From Pseudoalteromonas luteoviolacea B = ATCC 29581 (GTDB lineage Bacteria > Pseudomonadota > Gammaproteobacteria > Enterobacterales > Alteromonadaceae): a DNA stretch of 64,000 nucleotides. Positions 37,460 to 46,556 of the stretch are shown one piece after another. The stretch is from contig CAPN01000047.1 in assembly GCA_000333235.1 (NCBI GenBank), positions 1-64,000 on the forward strand, read 5' to 3'. The translations under genes were made by a program, and so were the position numbers. Each line of letters opens with the position of its first letter. Position 1 is the stretch's first letter. The notes under the pieces are model-generated. The model did not search any database. It was not told where the DNA came from and saw nothing but the letters and a program-made list of their open reading frames with translations.

Positions 37460-38323
37460 GAGCTCGTATCCTCCTTCTAAAAAAGACACGATACCTTTGC
37501 ACTTTATCTCTTTGACCACAGAGGCGATTTGTTCACTGAACCAACTGTAATCCGCTTCGACGAAAGATAAGCTTGCCATATCATCTTCTAAATGCGCATC
37601 GAAACCGGCACTGATGAACAGCATTTGCGGTTTAAATTCGCGCAACTTAGGTAACCAGTGTTGTTCAACCACTAACTTGAAGTCATTACCGTTACTATTG
37701 ATAGGTAAGGGAGAATTCACAATATGATCATTATTTTCAATGGGTGTGTTTGGGTAGAATGGGTATTGAAAGAGTGAACAAAACAACACGTTTTTATCTT
37801 CTCTAAAAATATCTTGCGTGCCATTACCATGATGCACATCGATGTCCAAAATCGCAACACGTTCGATACCTAATTCCTGAGCGTGCTTAACCGCAATAGC
37901 CACGTTATTAAAAACACAAAACCCTGAAGAAGTCGTTTGATTAGCATGATGACCCGGTGGACGCACAGCACAAAACGCGGCATCGAACTCGTCGTTTAAA
38001 ATACCATCGACGGCCATAATACCAGCACCAATTGCTCGTTCTATCGCCTTGAACGATTCAGGACACAACCACGTATCACCATCGAGTTCATTTAACCCCT
38101 CACTTGGTAATGACGACAAAACATGCTCAATCATGGCTGAACTATGGACAGTACGAATGTCGTCGACTGAGCATTTAGGTGCCGTTTTTTGCAATAAAGA
38201 AAGATCCAATCCCGACGCTAAAATTCTGTCTGAAATCGCATCGAGTCGCTCTGGGCACTCAGGGTGATCGTCAATCATTTTATGACGTCGACAAAGAGGA
38301 TGGCTGATTAACGCCGTACGCAT
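37403..38323 (-). CDS. Histone deacetylase-family amidohydrolase
   Basis: 306 residues. The arginase/deacetylase fold is clear: HPECPERLDAI, CAVRPPGHHANQ with the catalytic His pair, LDIDVHHGNGTQDIF with the zinc Asp/His ligands, and ISAGFDAHLEDD. Bacterial members act on acetylated amines or acyl-lysines; the substrate here is unknown. It is probably transcribed alone. Confidence 0.92.
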   Translation of the reverse strand: MRTALISHPLCRRHKMIDDHPECPERLDAISDRILASGLDLSLLQKTAPKCSVDDIRTVHSSAMIEHVLSSLPSEGLNELDGDTWLCPESFKAIERAIGAGIMAVDGILNDEFDAAFCAVRPPGHHANQTTSSGFCVFNNVAIAVKHAQELGIERVAILDIDVHHGNGTQDIFREDKNVLFCSLFQYPFYPNTPIENNDHIVNSPLPINSNGNDFKLVVEQHWLPKLREFKPQMLFISAGFDAHLEDDMASLSFVEADYSWFSEQIASVVKEIKCKGIVSFLEGGYELSSLGRSVAAHLRALVDSE

Positions 38324-38363
38324 AACGTAAATCCTTGTTGGAATCGAATCTGCTTGTCAGTCT

Positions 38364-38391
38364 AGCAAAGCACCAGTCTTGATGCTTTGCT
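38364..38391. terminator. Stem-loop between co-directional genes
   Basis: AGCAAAGCA and TGCTTTGCT form a 9-bp stem between the serine hydrolase gene and the deacetylase gene. No T run follows, so terminator function is uncertain. Confidence 0.35.
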
Positions 38392-38418
38392 ACTTTGGCA
38401 TAACACGCAACAACGTTA

Positions 38419-39972
38419 TTATTTCGCTTTTAAATTAAGGTTATGAAAATCAAAACTAAAATCGGTAATTTGTGGATTAACGAATTTCATCTGCGCGCCG
38501 CTAACATGCTGTTGTTCATCCACATCAAAAGTGATGTAAGCATCTGCTTCGAGTAGCTTTTCATCCCACTTAACCACAAACGTATTACCGGTATAATGTT
38601 CAAGCTTACCTTTAAGTCGCGCTGTGTGTGTAAAATCAATGCGTAACGCTTCACCTATCGATTCAATCACTACATCGCCGTACCACGCGCTGTGCAGTGT
38701 GCCAGTGTAGTGCTGTAACGCTAAACTCGGTTGAGGTGAAGCTATTTTTGCAGGCCCTAATTGGGCATAGGCTTTTTTCTTGCCTTCGTGATAGGTCTTG
38801 GCCATCTCACTGACCCAATCTTTGTCTTCTAACCCCAATACATCTTCAAATACTTCGCTTATGATAGCGCTGAGGCCCGGATAGGCTTGTTGGTTACTAA
38901 GCACGACGACACCAACGCCTTTTTCAGGGAGCATCGCCACTTGTGACACCATCCCTAAAATTCCGCCACCATGACCCAACTTTTTGTAGCCAAAATAGTC
39001 TTCAATCGCAAATCCTAGCCCATAGCCTCGAAATTGTTGTCGCGTGCTTTCAAACGCAGACTCGGAAGCTAAACGCATGATATGTGGGTGCCACGTTTGC
39101 TGTTGTTGCTCTTTACTCACGAGCGTTTCACCACGTGGCGTTTTACCGTAGCCTAGTTGTGTTAGTAACCACTGACTCATGTCTTCAACGTTTGACGCAA
39201 TTGCGCCTGCACCTTGAAAATCTTCGAGGTAATTGACAAAAAATGGATGCAACTTGCCTTCATAAGGTATGTGACCTGTTGCAAAGTTCTGATTTTCCTT
39301 CGGAATGCGTGAGAAACCCGCTTTGGAGGTAGTCATATTTAGGGGCTTCATGATCCGCGACTCAATAAACTCAGCCCAAGATTGCCCTGATACACGTGCA
39401 ACCACTTCACCTGCGGTGACAAACATTAAGTTGTTATAAGCATATTCAGAGCGAAAGCTCGACACCGGCTTTAAGTGTTTCAAGCCAGCTAAAATGTCCT
39501 TGGTGCTTTTGTTGGTATCTGGCCATATCATTAAATCACCAGCGCCAAGCCCCAGACCGCTGCGATGACTAAGCAAATCGCGAATGCGCATTTCTCTCGT
39601 CACATAAGGATCTGCCAGTTCAAATTCTGGCAAGTGAGTGATGACGGGGTCGTCCCATTTTAACTTTCCTTCATCCACTAGCATCGCGAGCGCAGTGGCG
39701 GTAAAAGCTTTGGTATTGGATGCTATACCAAACAACGTTTGACTTGTTACTGGCGCTTTTTCATCGAGGTGACGCACTCCATACCCCTTGGCAAGCACAA
39801 CTTTACCGTTTTCAACCACACCAATTGCAAGACCTGGAATCGCAAATTGCTTCATCGCACTGTGAACAGCCGCATCAATATCAGCCACATTGACTTGTGC
39901 GTTTGCTTGTAAGCTTAAGCCCAAAGCAGACAACCCGAGTGACACCGAAAAGGCGATTTTTTTAATAAGCAT
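38419..39972 (-). CDS. Periplasmic serine hydrolase, class C beta-lactamase fold
   Basis: 517 residues. A signal peptide ends at NANA before QVNVAD. The SxxK motif is SNTK (in FGIASNTKAFTATA) and YxN is in SEYAYNNL. The third box is HGGG rather than KTG, typical of esterase or peptidase relatives rather than true AmpC enzymes. A C-terminal DUF3471-like domain covers about 415-517. It lies 35 bp after the GGCT-like gene and may be the last gene of that operon. Substrate unknown; antibiotic resistance should not be assumed. Confidence 0.88.
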   Translation of the reverse strand: MLIKKIAFSVSLGLSALGLSLQANAQVNVADIDAAVHSAMKQFAIPGLAIGVVENGKVVLAKGYGVRHLDEKAPVTSQTLFGIASNTKAFTATALAMLVDEGKLKWDDPVITHLPEFELADPYVTREMRIRDLLSHRSGLGLGAGDLMIWPDTNKSTKDILAGLKHLKPVSSFRSEYAYNNLMFVTAGEVVARVSGQSWAEFIESRIMKPLNMTTSKAGFSRIPKENQNFATGHIPYEGKLHPFFVNYLEDFQGAGAIASNVEDMSQWLLTQLGYGKTPRGETLVSKEQQQQTWHPHIMRLASESAFESTRQQFRGYGLGFAIEDYFGYKKLGHGGGILGMVSQVAMLPEKGVGVVVLSNQQAYPGLSAIISEVFEDVLGLEDKDWVSEMAKTYHEGKKKAYAQLGPAKIASPQPSLALQHYTGTLHSAWYGDVVIESIGEALRIDFTHTARLKGKLEHYTGNTFVVKWDEKLLEADAYITFDVDEQQHVSGAQMKFVNPQITDFSFDFHNLNLKAK

Positions 39973-40007
39973 CTTGTTGTATCCCTGTTATTGTTGTTTT
40001 CTCGCAG

Positions 40008-40520
40008 CTAGGCTCTATTTATCGTTTTATATAACGACCATTCTCGCGCTGCCCGCGCATCATCTAAGTCTTCTTGCACCAACGTCGCCTTTATCATGCT
40101 TAAATAGAACTCTGGAACGTTAGCTTCTATTGCCCCTTGGATAACATGGTTTAAGTACCAAGGATAAGGCTTTAAACTATCATCATGGGTGTTGGCAACA
40201 TAGGCAAATGCGTTAAAGCTACGCCCATCTTGGAACGAAACGCGAATATCCACACAATCGTAACGCTCACCCTCTATGTCATCCAAAATGCGCTTTTCGG
40301 CTTCAGTTAAAGCATATACCATCCCAAATACTCGCTCGCCTTGCGCCTTTTCAATATCACACTTTGCTGAGCCATCTGTTGAATGCATGCGAAACGTCAA
40401 TTTCCAATTGTCTAAATGAGCCGCACCAATCAATCGAGCGTTTGGCAATCGTGCGAATAAACGCGCTGTTGCCATGTTTGATCCATATGAAAAATTATAA
40501 ACTTGTTTTTGTTCACTCAT
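40008..40520 (-). CDS. Gamma-glutamylcyclotransferase-like protein
   Basis: 170 residues. FSYGSNM near the N-terminus is the nucleotide-like YGSN signature of the GGCT fold, and DDIEGERYDCV holds a candidate catalytic Glu. Members cyclise gamma-glutamyl amines or act in glutathione turnover. The start overlaps the LysE-type gene by four bases (ATGA), so the two are coupled. Confidence 0.85.
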   Translation of the reverse strand: MSEQKQVYNFSYGSNMATARLFARLPNARLIGAAHLDNWKLTFRMHSTDGSAKCDIEKAQGERVFGMVYALTEAEKRILDDIEGERYDCVDIRVSFQDGRSFNAFAYVANTHDDSLKPYPWYLNHVIQGAIEANVPEFYLSMIKATLVQEDLDDARAAREWSLYKTINRA

Positions 40521-41143
40521 TGCACCACCACTCTTACCGCTAACGCCACTAATACAATCCCTATTCCACGGTCAAACCAATGGCCAGCACGATGAAAAAA
40601 TTGTCGTACGTTCGGTTTGCTCAGCACCATAGACAATCCAGAAAACCACGCCCAGGTAGCGATAGCCATATAAACACCATAAATACCCTGAATTGCAACA
40701 GGCGTAGAGGCACTGATAATCAAGGTAAACAGCGACAGGAAAAACAAGGTCGCCTTGGGGTTTAACACGTTTACTAAAAACCCTCGCCGCAAAGCAATAA
40801 ACGCGGATTCAAAGCGCTCATTTGCCGCGATATCAGCAAGCGGTCCTGTTGCTGGTTTGGCCCGCAATGCTTGAACACCGATATACAGCAAATAGGCTCC
40901 TGCAACGTATTTTAGGGCATTAAACAATGCTTCTGACTGGGACAAAATGACTGCAACCCCCAATAAACAATATGCAACATGAACAAAAATACCAAGCGCA
41001 ATACCTGCACTGGTCCACAGTGCATTTTGTCGTCCATGCTGCACACTTTGTTTAAGCACAATAGCGAAATCAGGTCCTGGGCTTGCCACTGCAAAAAAGT
41101 GAGCAATGACGATGAGTATAAATTCATCTAAATAACTAAGCAT
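40517..41143 (-). CDS. LysE/RhtB-family amino acid exporter
   Basis: 208 residues from the ATG at 41143. Six transmembrane segments are visible, and the first third has AVASPGPDFAIVLKQSVQHGR, the conserved LysE loop. It probably exports an amino acid or derivative. It overlaps the preceding unknown gene by eight bases. Pairing with a GGCT-like enzyme suggests gamma-glutamyl or amino-acid metabolism, which is inference. Confidence 0.9.
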   Translation of the reverse strand: MLSYLDEFILIVIAHFFAVASPGPDFAIVLKQSVQHGRQNALWTSAGIALGIFVHVAYCLLGVAVILSQSEALFNALKYVAGAYLLYIGVQALRAKPATGPLADIAANERFESAFIALRRGFLVNVLNPKATLFFLSLFTLIISASTPVAIQGIYGVYMAIATWAWFSGLSMVLSKPNVRQFFHRAGHWFDRGIGIVLVALAVRVVVQ

Positions 41144-41930
41144 GTTGCCGCGACTCCATCGCAAGTAAAACAGGTTGAGAAGTACTTGAAAAATACCGCG
41201 CTACTTGCGCTTTTGCTTGTTTATATTGACTGCGTAAGTGCGGTTTCAAATGCTTACTTGCCTGGCTTTGCGGTTTAAAATGCGCTACCAAGGCATGTGC
41301 AAATAGCGTTTGCGCTTCAGTTAGTGCTGCTTGTCGATTGGCATAGGGGTTAAAACACGAACCACACCCACCTTTAAATTGATACGCCGTGTTACTCAGC
41401 ATGACGCCAAACCCTAAAAATACCGCGATGACATCACACGCTTGCGGCAGTTGTGTTTTGCCACCCGGTGGCAACTCGCCCGTTTGCTGCTGCACCGTTG
41501 CCACTAATAAATGGGATAATCCTATCGCGAAACTTGCCACTAAATCTTCGGGTTGATTGATTTGCTGAGGGTTAAACGAAAATTCAATGGGAGGGGCATT
41601 ATCGAAATTAATTTGGCTCGATGGTCCACGTAAACTATTAATTACCGACATCCTAGGCAACGATTGCTGACGACTATGACTTGGATTTACCAACGCAAGT
41701 GGCCAGTGCGACATCCCTGCGAAATCAACCACGCGCTTAAACACACTGCTTGCCATCGACTCGATACTATTCACGGTATCAGGAAAATCTTCACGCGATG
41801 GGGTAACAATTTTGCTGTATTGTAAAAAATGTTTACCATCTAAATGGGTTGCAGCCCACACAAAGGTATCCACGATAAACGCCAATTCGTCTTCATCGAC
41901 CAGAGGTTTAGGTTTAAACCACGCTAACAT
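41136..41930 (-). CDS. Conserved hypothetical protein
   Basis: 264 residues from the ATG at 41930, which shares a base with the creA stop. Mostly soluble. A Gly/Cys cluster, KGGCGSCFNPYANRQAAL, near 195-212 follows a hydrophobic stretch and might bind metal or a cofactor. I cannot assign a family. Overlaps on both sides place it second in the creA-unknown-lysE-GGCT operon. Confidence 0.7.
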   Translation of the reverse strand: MLAWFKPKPLVDEDELAFIVDTFVWAATHLDGKHFLQYSKIVTPSREDFPDTVNSIESMASSVFKRVVDFAGMSHWPLALVNPSHSRQQSLPRMSVINSLRGPSSQINFDNAPPIEFSFNPQQINQPEDLVASFAIGLSHLLVATVQQQTGELPPGGKTQLPQACDVIAVFLGFGVMLSNTAYQFKGGCGSCFNPYANRQAALTEAQTLFAHALVAHFKPQSQASKHLKPHLRSQYKQAKAQVARYFSSTSQPVLLAMESRQHA

Positions 41931-42421
41931 TATTTTACACCTTGCTGCAGTGCCCAATCCCATGCTTGAGTGCCATATAATGGCACACTCGATAAAGCAT
42001 GATGATGACTACCTGACGTTTCTTTAGTTGAATAAGAGATATACAAAAGCGTTTTGCTCTTTGCATCAAAAACGCGACGAACTTTCAATGATTTAAACAA
42101 CACGCTTTTTGAGGTACTAAACACCACTTCACCTGATTTATCTAAATCTATTGTCGCTAACTGCTCTTTGGTAATCGGCCCAGTTTGTCGACACGCAATG
42201 GACATATCAGACGGATCCGCGAAATCTAAATTCGCTTCAACATGACTTACATGGCATGTGACACCGGTTACTTTTGGATCTGTCCAACCGCTTACAATCA
42301 CGTCTTTAGTAGTAAAAAGGCCTAAACTCACCTTGGCTGCATCATCACTGCAACCACCAAGCGCGGCCAGAACAAAAACGGCTAGTAAAGCCGTTTTACT
42401 GGGTATTTGACAATTTATCAT
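41930..42421 (-). CDS. creA: CreA family protein
   Basis: 163 residues. A signal peptide with LGGC suggests a lipoprotein. The mature region matches CreA: SLGLFTTKDVIVSGWTDPKVTGVTCHVS, the DPSDMSIACRQTGPI stretch and the late YSTKETSGSHHHALSSVPL. The role of CreA is unknown. First gene of a tightly overlapping four-gene operon, with AAAGGA as ribosome site. Confidence 0.88.
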   Translation of the reverse strand: MINCQIPSKTALLAVFVLAALGGCSDDAAKVSLGLFTTKDVIVSGWTDPKVTGVTCHVSHVEANLDFADPSDMSIACRQTGPITKEQLATIDLDKSGEVVFSTSKSVLFKSLKVRRVFDAKSKTLLYISYSTKETSGSHHHALSSVPLYGTQAWDWALQQGVK

Positions 42422-42491
42422 TGTAGATTCCTTTTGTATCAGTCATAAGCTTGCTAAACTAGCTAGCAAATTTACGATGTGTCTACTTGCT

Positions 42492-42821
42492 ATGCCTCAT
42501 ATCATCATAGAGCACTCCGAAAACCTCCCTATCTTGCCACAAGTTTTGGTCGAGCGTGTACATAAAGCCGCAATTGCCACTGAGCTATTTGACCCTATCA
42601 CAGTCAAAACTCGTGCAGCCGCCTATCAACACTTTACCATTGCGGATCACTTAGATGGTTTTGTCCACATTCAAGCGCACATCATGGCAGGAAGAACCAC
42701 AGAGCAAAAGCAGGTACTAAGCGAAGCCTTGCTCGAGTGCCTGAGTACTTATTGTTCTGAGTTTTATTCGCTAAGCGTCCACGTTTACGACTTATTGCCA
42801 GACATCTATCGAAAAATTTAA
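42492..42821 (+). CDS. 5-carboxymethyl-2-hydroxymuconate isomerase-like protein
   Basis: 109 residues from the ATG at 42492. The residue after Met is Pro, the catalytic base in the tautomerase/CHMI family, followed by HIIIEHSENL, typical of CHMI. No aromatic degradation genes are nearby, so the substrate may differ. rsuA follows 38 bp later on the same strand. Confidence 0.82.
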   Translation: MPHIIIEHSENLPILPQVLVERVHKAAIATELFDPITVKTRAAAYQHFTIADHLDGFVHIQAHIMAGRTTEQKQVLSEALLECLSTYCSEFYSLSVHVYDLLPDIYRKI

Positions 42822-42859
42822 TATGCACGCCTACCGCGATGCCTAACCTGAGAGCCACA

Positions 42860-43561
42860 ATGAAGTTTCCATGTCGATTAGACAAATTTGTTAGTCACCT
42901 TACCGAATTACCACGTACTAAAGTCCGCGGCGGGATCAAACGCGGATACGCTCAAGTCAATGGTGAAGACGTTTCTAAATTTGACGTGAGTATTACTCAA
43001 GCAGACGAAGTTACTTGGCAAGGAGAACGTTTACACTATTTAGGTAAACGCTATTTTATGCTCAACAAACCAAAAGGTTATGTTTGCGCCAACCAAGACG
43101 AGCTGCACCCTACCGTCTTTTCACTATTAGATGAACCAAACTTAAAAGATTTTCATATTGCTGGCCGCCTTGATATCGATACAACAGGCCTTGTTTTAAT
43201 TACGAATGATGGCGATTGGTCACATAGGATCACATCGCCTAAACATGAAAAATATAAAACTTACCTTGTAGAAACCCAAGATCCTATTGAAGAACATGCA
43301 CTCGAAGCTCTTCGACAAGGCGTGCAATTGCATGGCGAAAAAGCGTTAACCAAACCCGCTATCGCCGAGCGCTTAGCCAGCTATCAATTGCGTTTGTCTA
43401 TTGCCGAGGGCAAGTATCATCAAGTCAAACGCATGCTTGCGGCCGTTGGCAATAAAGTAGTCGAACTACACCGTGAACAAGTCGGGCATATCCTACTTGA
43501 AGATTCGCTTGAAGCAGGTCACTATCGACCATTATCTTTAGAAGAAATCAAACTAAATTAA
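42860..43561 (+). CDS. rsuA: 16S rRNA pseudouridine(516) synthase RsuA
   Basis: 233 residues from the ATG at 42860. An S4-like RNA-binding N-terminus (CRLDKFVSHL) leads to the catalytic domain with AGRLDIDTTGLVLITNDG, whose Asp is the nucleophile. The YFMLNKPKGYVC and GKYHQVKRMLAAVGNKV segments match RsuA closely rather than RluB/E/F. Confidence 0.93.
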   Translation: MKFPCRLDKFVSHLTELPRTKVRGGIKRGYAQVNGEDVSKFDVSITQADEVTWQGERLHYLGKRYFMLNKPKGYVCANQDELHPTVFSLLDEPNLKDFHIAGRLDIDTTGLVLITNDGDWSHRITSPKHEKYKTYLVETQDPIEEHALEALRQGVQLHGEKALTKPAIAERLASYQLRLSIAEGKYHQVKRMLAAVGNKVVELHREQVGHILLEDSLEAGHYRPLSLEEIKLN

Positions 43562-43575
43562 ATAGTTAAAATAAA

Positions 43576-43611
43576 AATGCACGTTAAATTATTCCAATAC
43601 AACGTGCATTA
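43576..43611 (+). terminator. Likely terminator of rsuA
   Basis: AATGCACGTT and AACGTGCATT form a perfect 10-bp stem with a 15-base loop. The T run after it is weak. Confidence 0.6.
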
Positions 43612-43750
43612 TCTTTGCGTGAATCACTTAAAACTGCTTAAACTTGAGTAAAAATCACCTCAAATCTCCCTATTTTGCGCTATAAATTAGTTACATCTGT
43701 CAAAAAATCATGATAGATCATAAATGAGCAAAAAAGACTAGGGGTACATT

Positions 43751-45382
43751 GTGCTGTCAGGACTCACATTAAGAATAAAAATAATCATTTTCGCTGTCGC
43801 GATATTTATCAGCTTGTTACTCGTCGCAATTGTTGGTTTGCAATCTCTTCGTGTTGCCAGCGAGTCAGATAACATCGAACGCATCAACCAATTAATGAAA
43901 AGCACCGTAAACGTCGTTACCCAATTTGAAGCGCTCGTCAAAAAAGGGGAACTTGACGAACAAAAAGCAAAACAATTTGCCATTCAAATTTTACAAGAAA
44001 ACAAATACAAAGATTCTGAATACGTTTATGCCGTTGACGATAAACTTAATTTTATTGCCGCACCACATGACCCTCAGTTACATGGTTCAAGTTTTCGAGA
44101 TTTTACCGATGCCAAAGGAGCGAGCATCGGCGACATGGTCAAAAATTTAGTCGGCAATCGAACCGGTGAAATCATCACTTATCACTGGACTTCTGAACGC
44201 AATGGTGAAGTGGTCGATTTAACCTCTGTGGTACAAAAAACGCCTCTATTTGGTTGGTATATTGGAACGGGTATAAGCTACAAAGAAGTGGATGAACGTT
44301 ATTGGGCAACAGCGAGTTGGTTACTGGCATTATCGTTAATCATTGCCGTTGCTATGACGTTAGTATTGGCTCGATTTGGGCTTAGCATCACCAATAAACT
44401 CGGTGGTGAGCTTGATCAAGTATTAGCAATTGTGAAACAAATCTCTCGCGGCAAACTCGACTTTCACATTGACGCCAGTAAAGCGAAAGAAGGCAGTATC
44501 ATTGCTGCAATGCAATACATGCAACGAGGGTTACGCGGCGTAGTCGAAGGAATAAAGACCGCCAGCGACACACTCCAAGTGCAAAGCAATGATGGCGAAT
44601 CTCGCTCCACCGAACTAGAACAATTAACTCGAAGTCTCAGCGATGAAACTCAAATGGTGGCGTCTGCCATTACCGAATTAACGGCATCGGCTCAAACGGT
44701 GGTAGAACATGCAGAGCAAGCAGCACATTCTGTCCAAGAAGCAGAAAGCCAAGGGCAAAACGCAGATAAACTCACCACGGAAGCAGCGAATACCATCGCG
44801 TTACTCGAAAAACAAATTGACAGCGCTGGTAATAATATTCAAGTCCTTGACTCCGAAGTAAGTAATATTGCAAACGTCTTGAGTGTTATCCAAAGTATTG
44901 CAGAACAAACCAACCTACTGGCCTTGAACGCAGCCATAGAAGCCGCTAGAGCCGGTGAGCAAGGCCGTGGATTTGCCGTTGTTGCAGACGAAGTTCGCCA
45001 ATTGGCTCAGCGCACTCAAACTAGCACAGAAGAAATTCGCACGATGATCAACAAGCTGCAATCGGCCACACAAGAAGCAAAATCGTCCGTGACCACCAGC
45101 ATCACAACCAGTGAAAAAACCGTGTCGATGTCGAAAAAAGCCAGTGATGAACTTCGTAAAGTCGCGATGTCCTTAAGTGCGATTTCGCAAATGAGTCATC
45201 AAATTGCGATCGCAGCAAAAGAACAGTTAGATGCAGGTGAAGATACAGCTCGTCGAGTTGTAACCATTTCAGACACAGCCTCACAGACTGCCCGCGTGTC
45301 TGAGCAAGCCCACCTTGCCACAGACAGTATTAAAAATTTAACAAAACAACTCGAACACGAAATCGCCAAGTTCGAATGCTAA
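43751..45382 (+). CDS. Methyl-accepting chemotaxis protein with single Cache domain
   Basis: 543 residues from GTG, with AGGGG upstream. TM1 is at about 8-28, a periplasmic single-Cache domain at about 32-185 ([20 protein letters not shown]), TM2 at about 188-210, HAMP at about 212-265, and the signalling domain to the end. The signalling tip [20 protein letters not shown] is intact. Cache domains bind small organic ligands; this one's ligand is not readable. No CheW-type pentapeptide tail for CheR is evident. Confidence 0.95.
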   Translation: MLSGLTLRIKIIIFAVAIFISLLLVAIVGLQSLRVASESDNIERINQLMKSTVNVVTQFEALVKKGELDEQKAKQFAIQILQENKYKDSEYVYAVDDKLNFIAAPHDPQLHGSSFRDFTDAKGASIGDMVKNLVGNRTGEIITYHWTSERNGEVVDLTSVVQKTPLFGWYIGTGISYKEVDERYWATASWLLALSLIIAVAMTLVLARFGLSITNKLGGELDQVLAIVKQISRGKLDFHIDASKAKEGSIIAAMQYMQRGLRGVVEGIKTASDTLQVQSNDGESRSTELEQLTRSLSDETQMVASAITELTASAQTVVEHAEQAAHSVQEAESQGQNADKLTTEAANTIALLEKQIDSAGNNIQVLDSEVSNIANVLSVIQSIAEQTNLLALNAAIEAARAGEQGRGFAVVADEVRQLAQRTQTSTEEIRTMINKLQSATQEAKSSVTTSITTSEKTVSMSKKASDELRKVAMSLSAISQMSHQIAIAAKEQLDAGEDTARRVVTISDTASQTARVSEQAHLATDSIKNLTKQLEHEIAKFEC

Positions 45383-45697
45383 CCTAATACAAAATAACTA
45401 ATAAAGTCAGACATATGGGCGTTTAAACGCCCATTTTTTCATACCAACGATTGAGCCAAACAGCAAATTCGATGCTAAAAAGATTTACTTTTAATTAACG
45501 ATGGGGTAAAAAGTAGGAACTAGCTTACTGCATACCTTGTCAGTTAAGTTTTACCTAACCACTTTAGGTGTTTCGTCGTTGTAAAGCTACGCACCTAGGG
45601 ATTGGGGATAGATAGCAAAACCATCGTTTTAAGTTGTCATGGAATGCTAGGCTCTTAGGAGCTAAATCAGTGTTTAATATCTAAAAGGAATACGATC
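45383..45697. other. Leader region upstream of the double-glycine peptide
   Basis: After the chemoreceptor terminator (45415-45440) lie about 250 bp of AT-rich non-coding DNA. It includes a short hairpin GCTC-ttag-GAGC near 45652-45663. It must hold the promoter of the peptide gene; TTGTCA near 45636 is a possible -35 but no good -10 is seen. Confidence 0.4.
45415..45440 (+). terminator. Terminator of the chemoreceptor gene
   Basis: ATGGGCGTTTAAACGCCCAT is a perfect palindrome followed by six T. Confidence 0.88.
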
Positions 45698-45799
45698 ATG
45701 AAAAAGTTAGCGCTTAATCAATGTAAAAAAATCAGCGGTGGTGCGATTCAAAAGCCTGACAAGCCGATACCAGTTACCGAATCAGATAACAATGGCTAA
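45698..45799 (+). CDS. 33-residue peptide with double-glycine leader (bacteriocin/signal type)
   Basis: The ATG at 45698 has AAAAGGAA nine bases upstream. The peptide opens MKKLALNQCKKISGG and then gives an 18-residue Pro/Asp/Asn-rich tail with no Cys. A short basic leader ending in ISGG resembles the TIGR01847-type bacteriocin leader, cleaved by the peptidase domain of a C39-type ABC exporter. The mature part would be hydrophilic, unlike a pore-forming bacteriocin, so a signalling or modified peptide is possible. A membrane protein starts 13 bp later. No exporter lies in this window. Too short for most gene callers. Confidence 0.65.
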   Translation: MKKLALNQCKKISGGAIQKPDKPIPVTESDNNG

Positions 45800-45812
45800 A
45801 GAACTAATTTAA

Positions 45813-46445
45813 ATGCTGGATTTATCAACAAAATCACACTCATTCATGCTAGCAATGTCAGTCGTGATATTGCTAGCAGTATTAACAAATGCTCCAAATC
45901 CTTTTATTTATGCTTATCTCGCTTACAATACATTTCTTGTAATCGCAGCATTAAAATTCAAAGACTTCAACACTTTTGTGCTTGGTACACTTATACTCTC
46001 GCCATATTTTTTAGAACAAATTATATTTAATTTTGGATTTATAAGTTTAAGTTCCACAGAAGAAAACAGGCTATATCAAAATAGTCTAATTTTCGGAGTT
46101 CAACTCATCATAAACTTAATAGTCTTATACCCAATAGTTAAACGCTATGAACTACAAGAGAAATATTGGCCTTCTTCTAAAGTAAAAATGTCGCTCGGAG
46201 ACCAAATTTTCCCGTGGCTAATTCTGTTATCTACAGTTAAATGCTTTACAGCGCTAGTAGAAAACTATTTTCGAAATGGTCTGGGTTACAATATCCAGTT
46301 TTTTTACAGTATTTTTGATATTACGGGCTTTATAAATTTATCTATCACTACAGCAGTAATGACAACCCTAGTTTTTGAAAGTTATACTGATTTTAAGTTG
46401 TCAAAAATCCCTCGGATCCTAAAGAAAAAAAGTAATTTGAAATAA
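45813..46445 (+). CDS. Multi-pass membrane protein paired with the peptide
   Basis: 210 residues, AT-rich. Five or six transmembrane segments are visible (about 12-28, 32-48, 52-76, 90-108, 132-150 and 165-185). There is no EExxxR or HExxH motif, so it does not look like a CPBP or other known intramembrane protease. It begins 13 bp after the peptide stop and is almost surely co-transcribed. An immunity protein or receptor for the peptide is plausible. No family is recognised. Confidence 0.65.
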   Translation: MLDLSTKSHSFMLAMSVVILLAVLTNAPNPFIYAYLAYNTFLVIAALKFKDFNTFVLGTLILSPYFLEQIIFNFGFISLSSTEENRLYQNSLIFGVQLIINLIVLYPIVKRYELQEKYWPSSKVKMSLGDQIFPWLILLSTVKCFTALVENYFRNGLGYNIQFFYSIFDITGFINLSITTAVMTTLVFESYTDFKLSKIPRILKKKSNLK

Positions 46446-46518
46446 CTTAAAGAGTTTTAGCTTGAGTTTATATATCAGGTACTTTGATGGAAAAGTTTAA
46501 TTAAATCCAATTAAAAAC

Positions 46519-46541
46519 CAAGGGCCTTTCGGCCCTTTTAT
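46519..46541. terminator. Bidirectional terminator
   Basis: AAGGGCC and GGCCCTT form a 7-bp stem with T and A runs on either side, between the membrane protein gene and the convergent dehydratase gene. Confidence 0.8.
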
Positions 46542-46556
46542 CATCAAATCAGTCCG

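Noticed and set aside
38419..39972. Serine hydrolase as an antibiotic-resistance beta-lactamase
   Set aside because: SxxK and YxN are present, but the third motif is HGGG and there is a DUF3471-like tail, so it fits esterase/peptidase relatives better.
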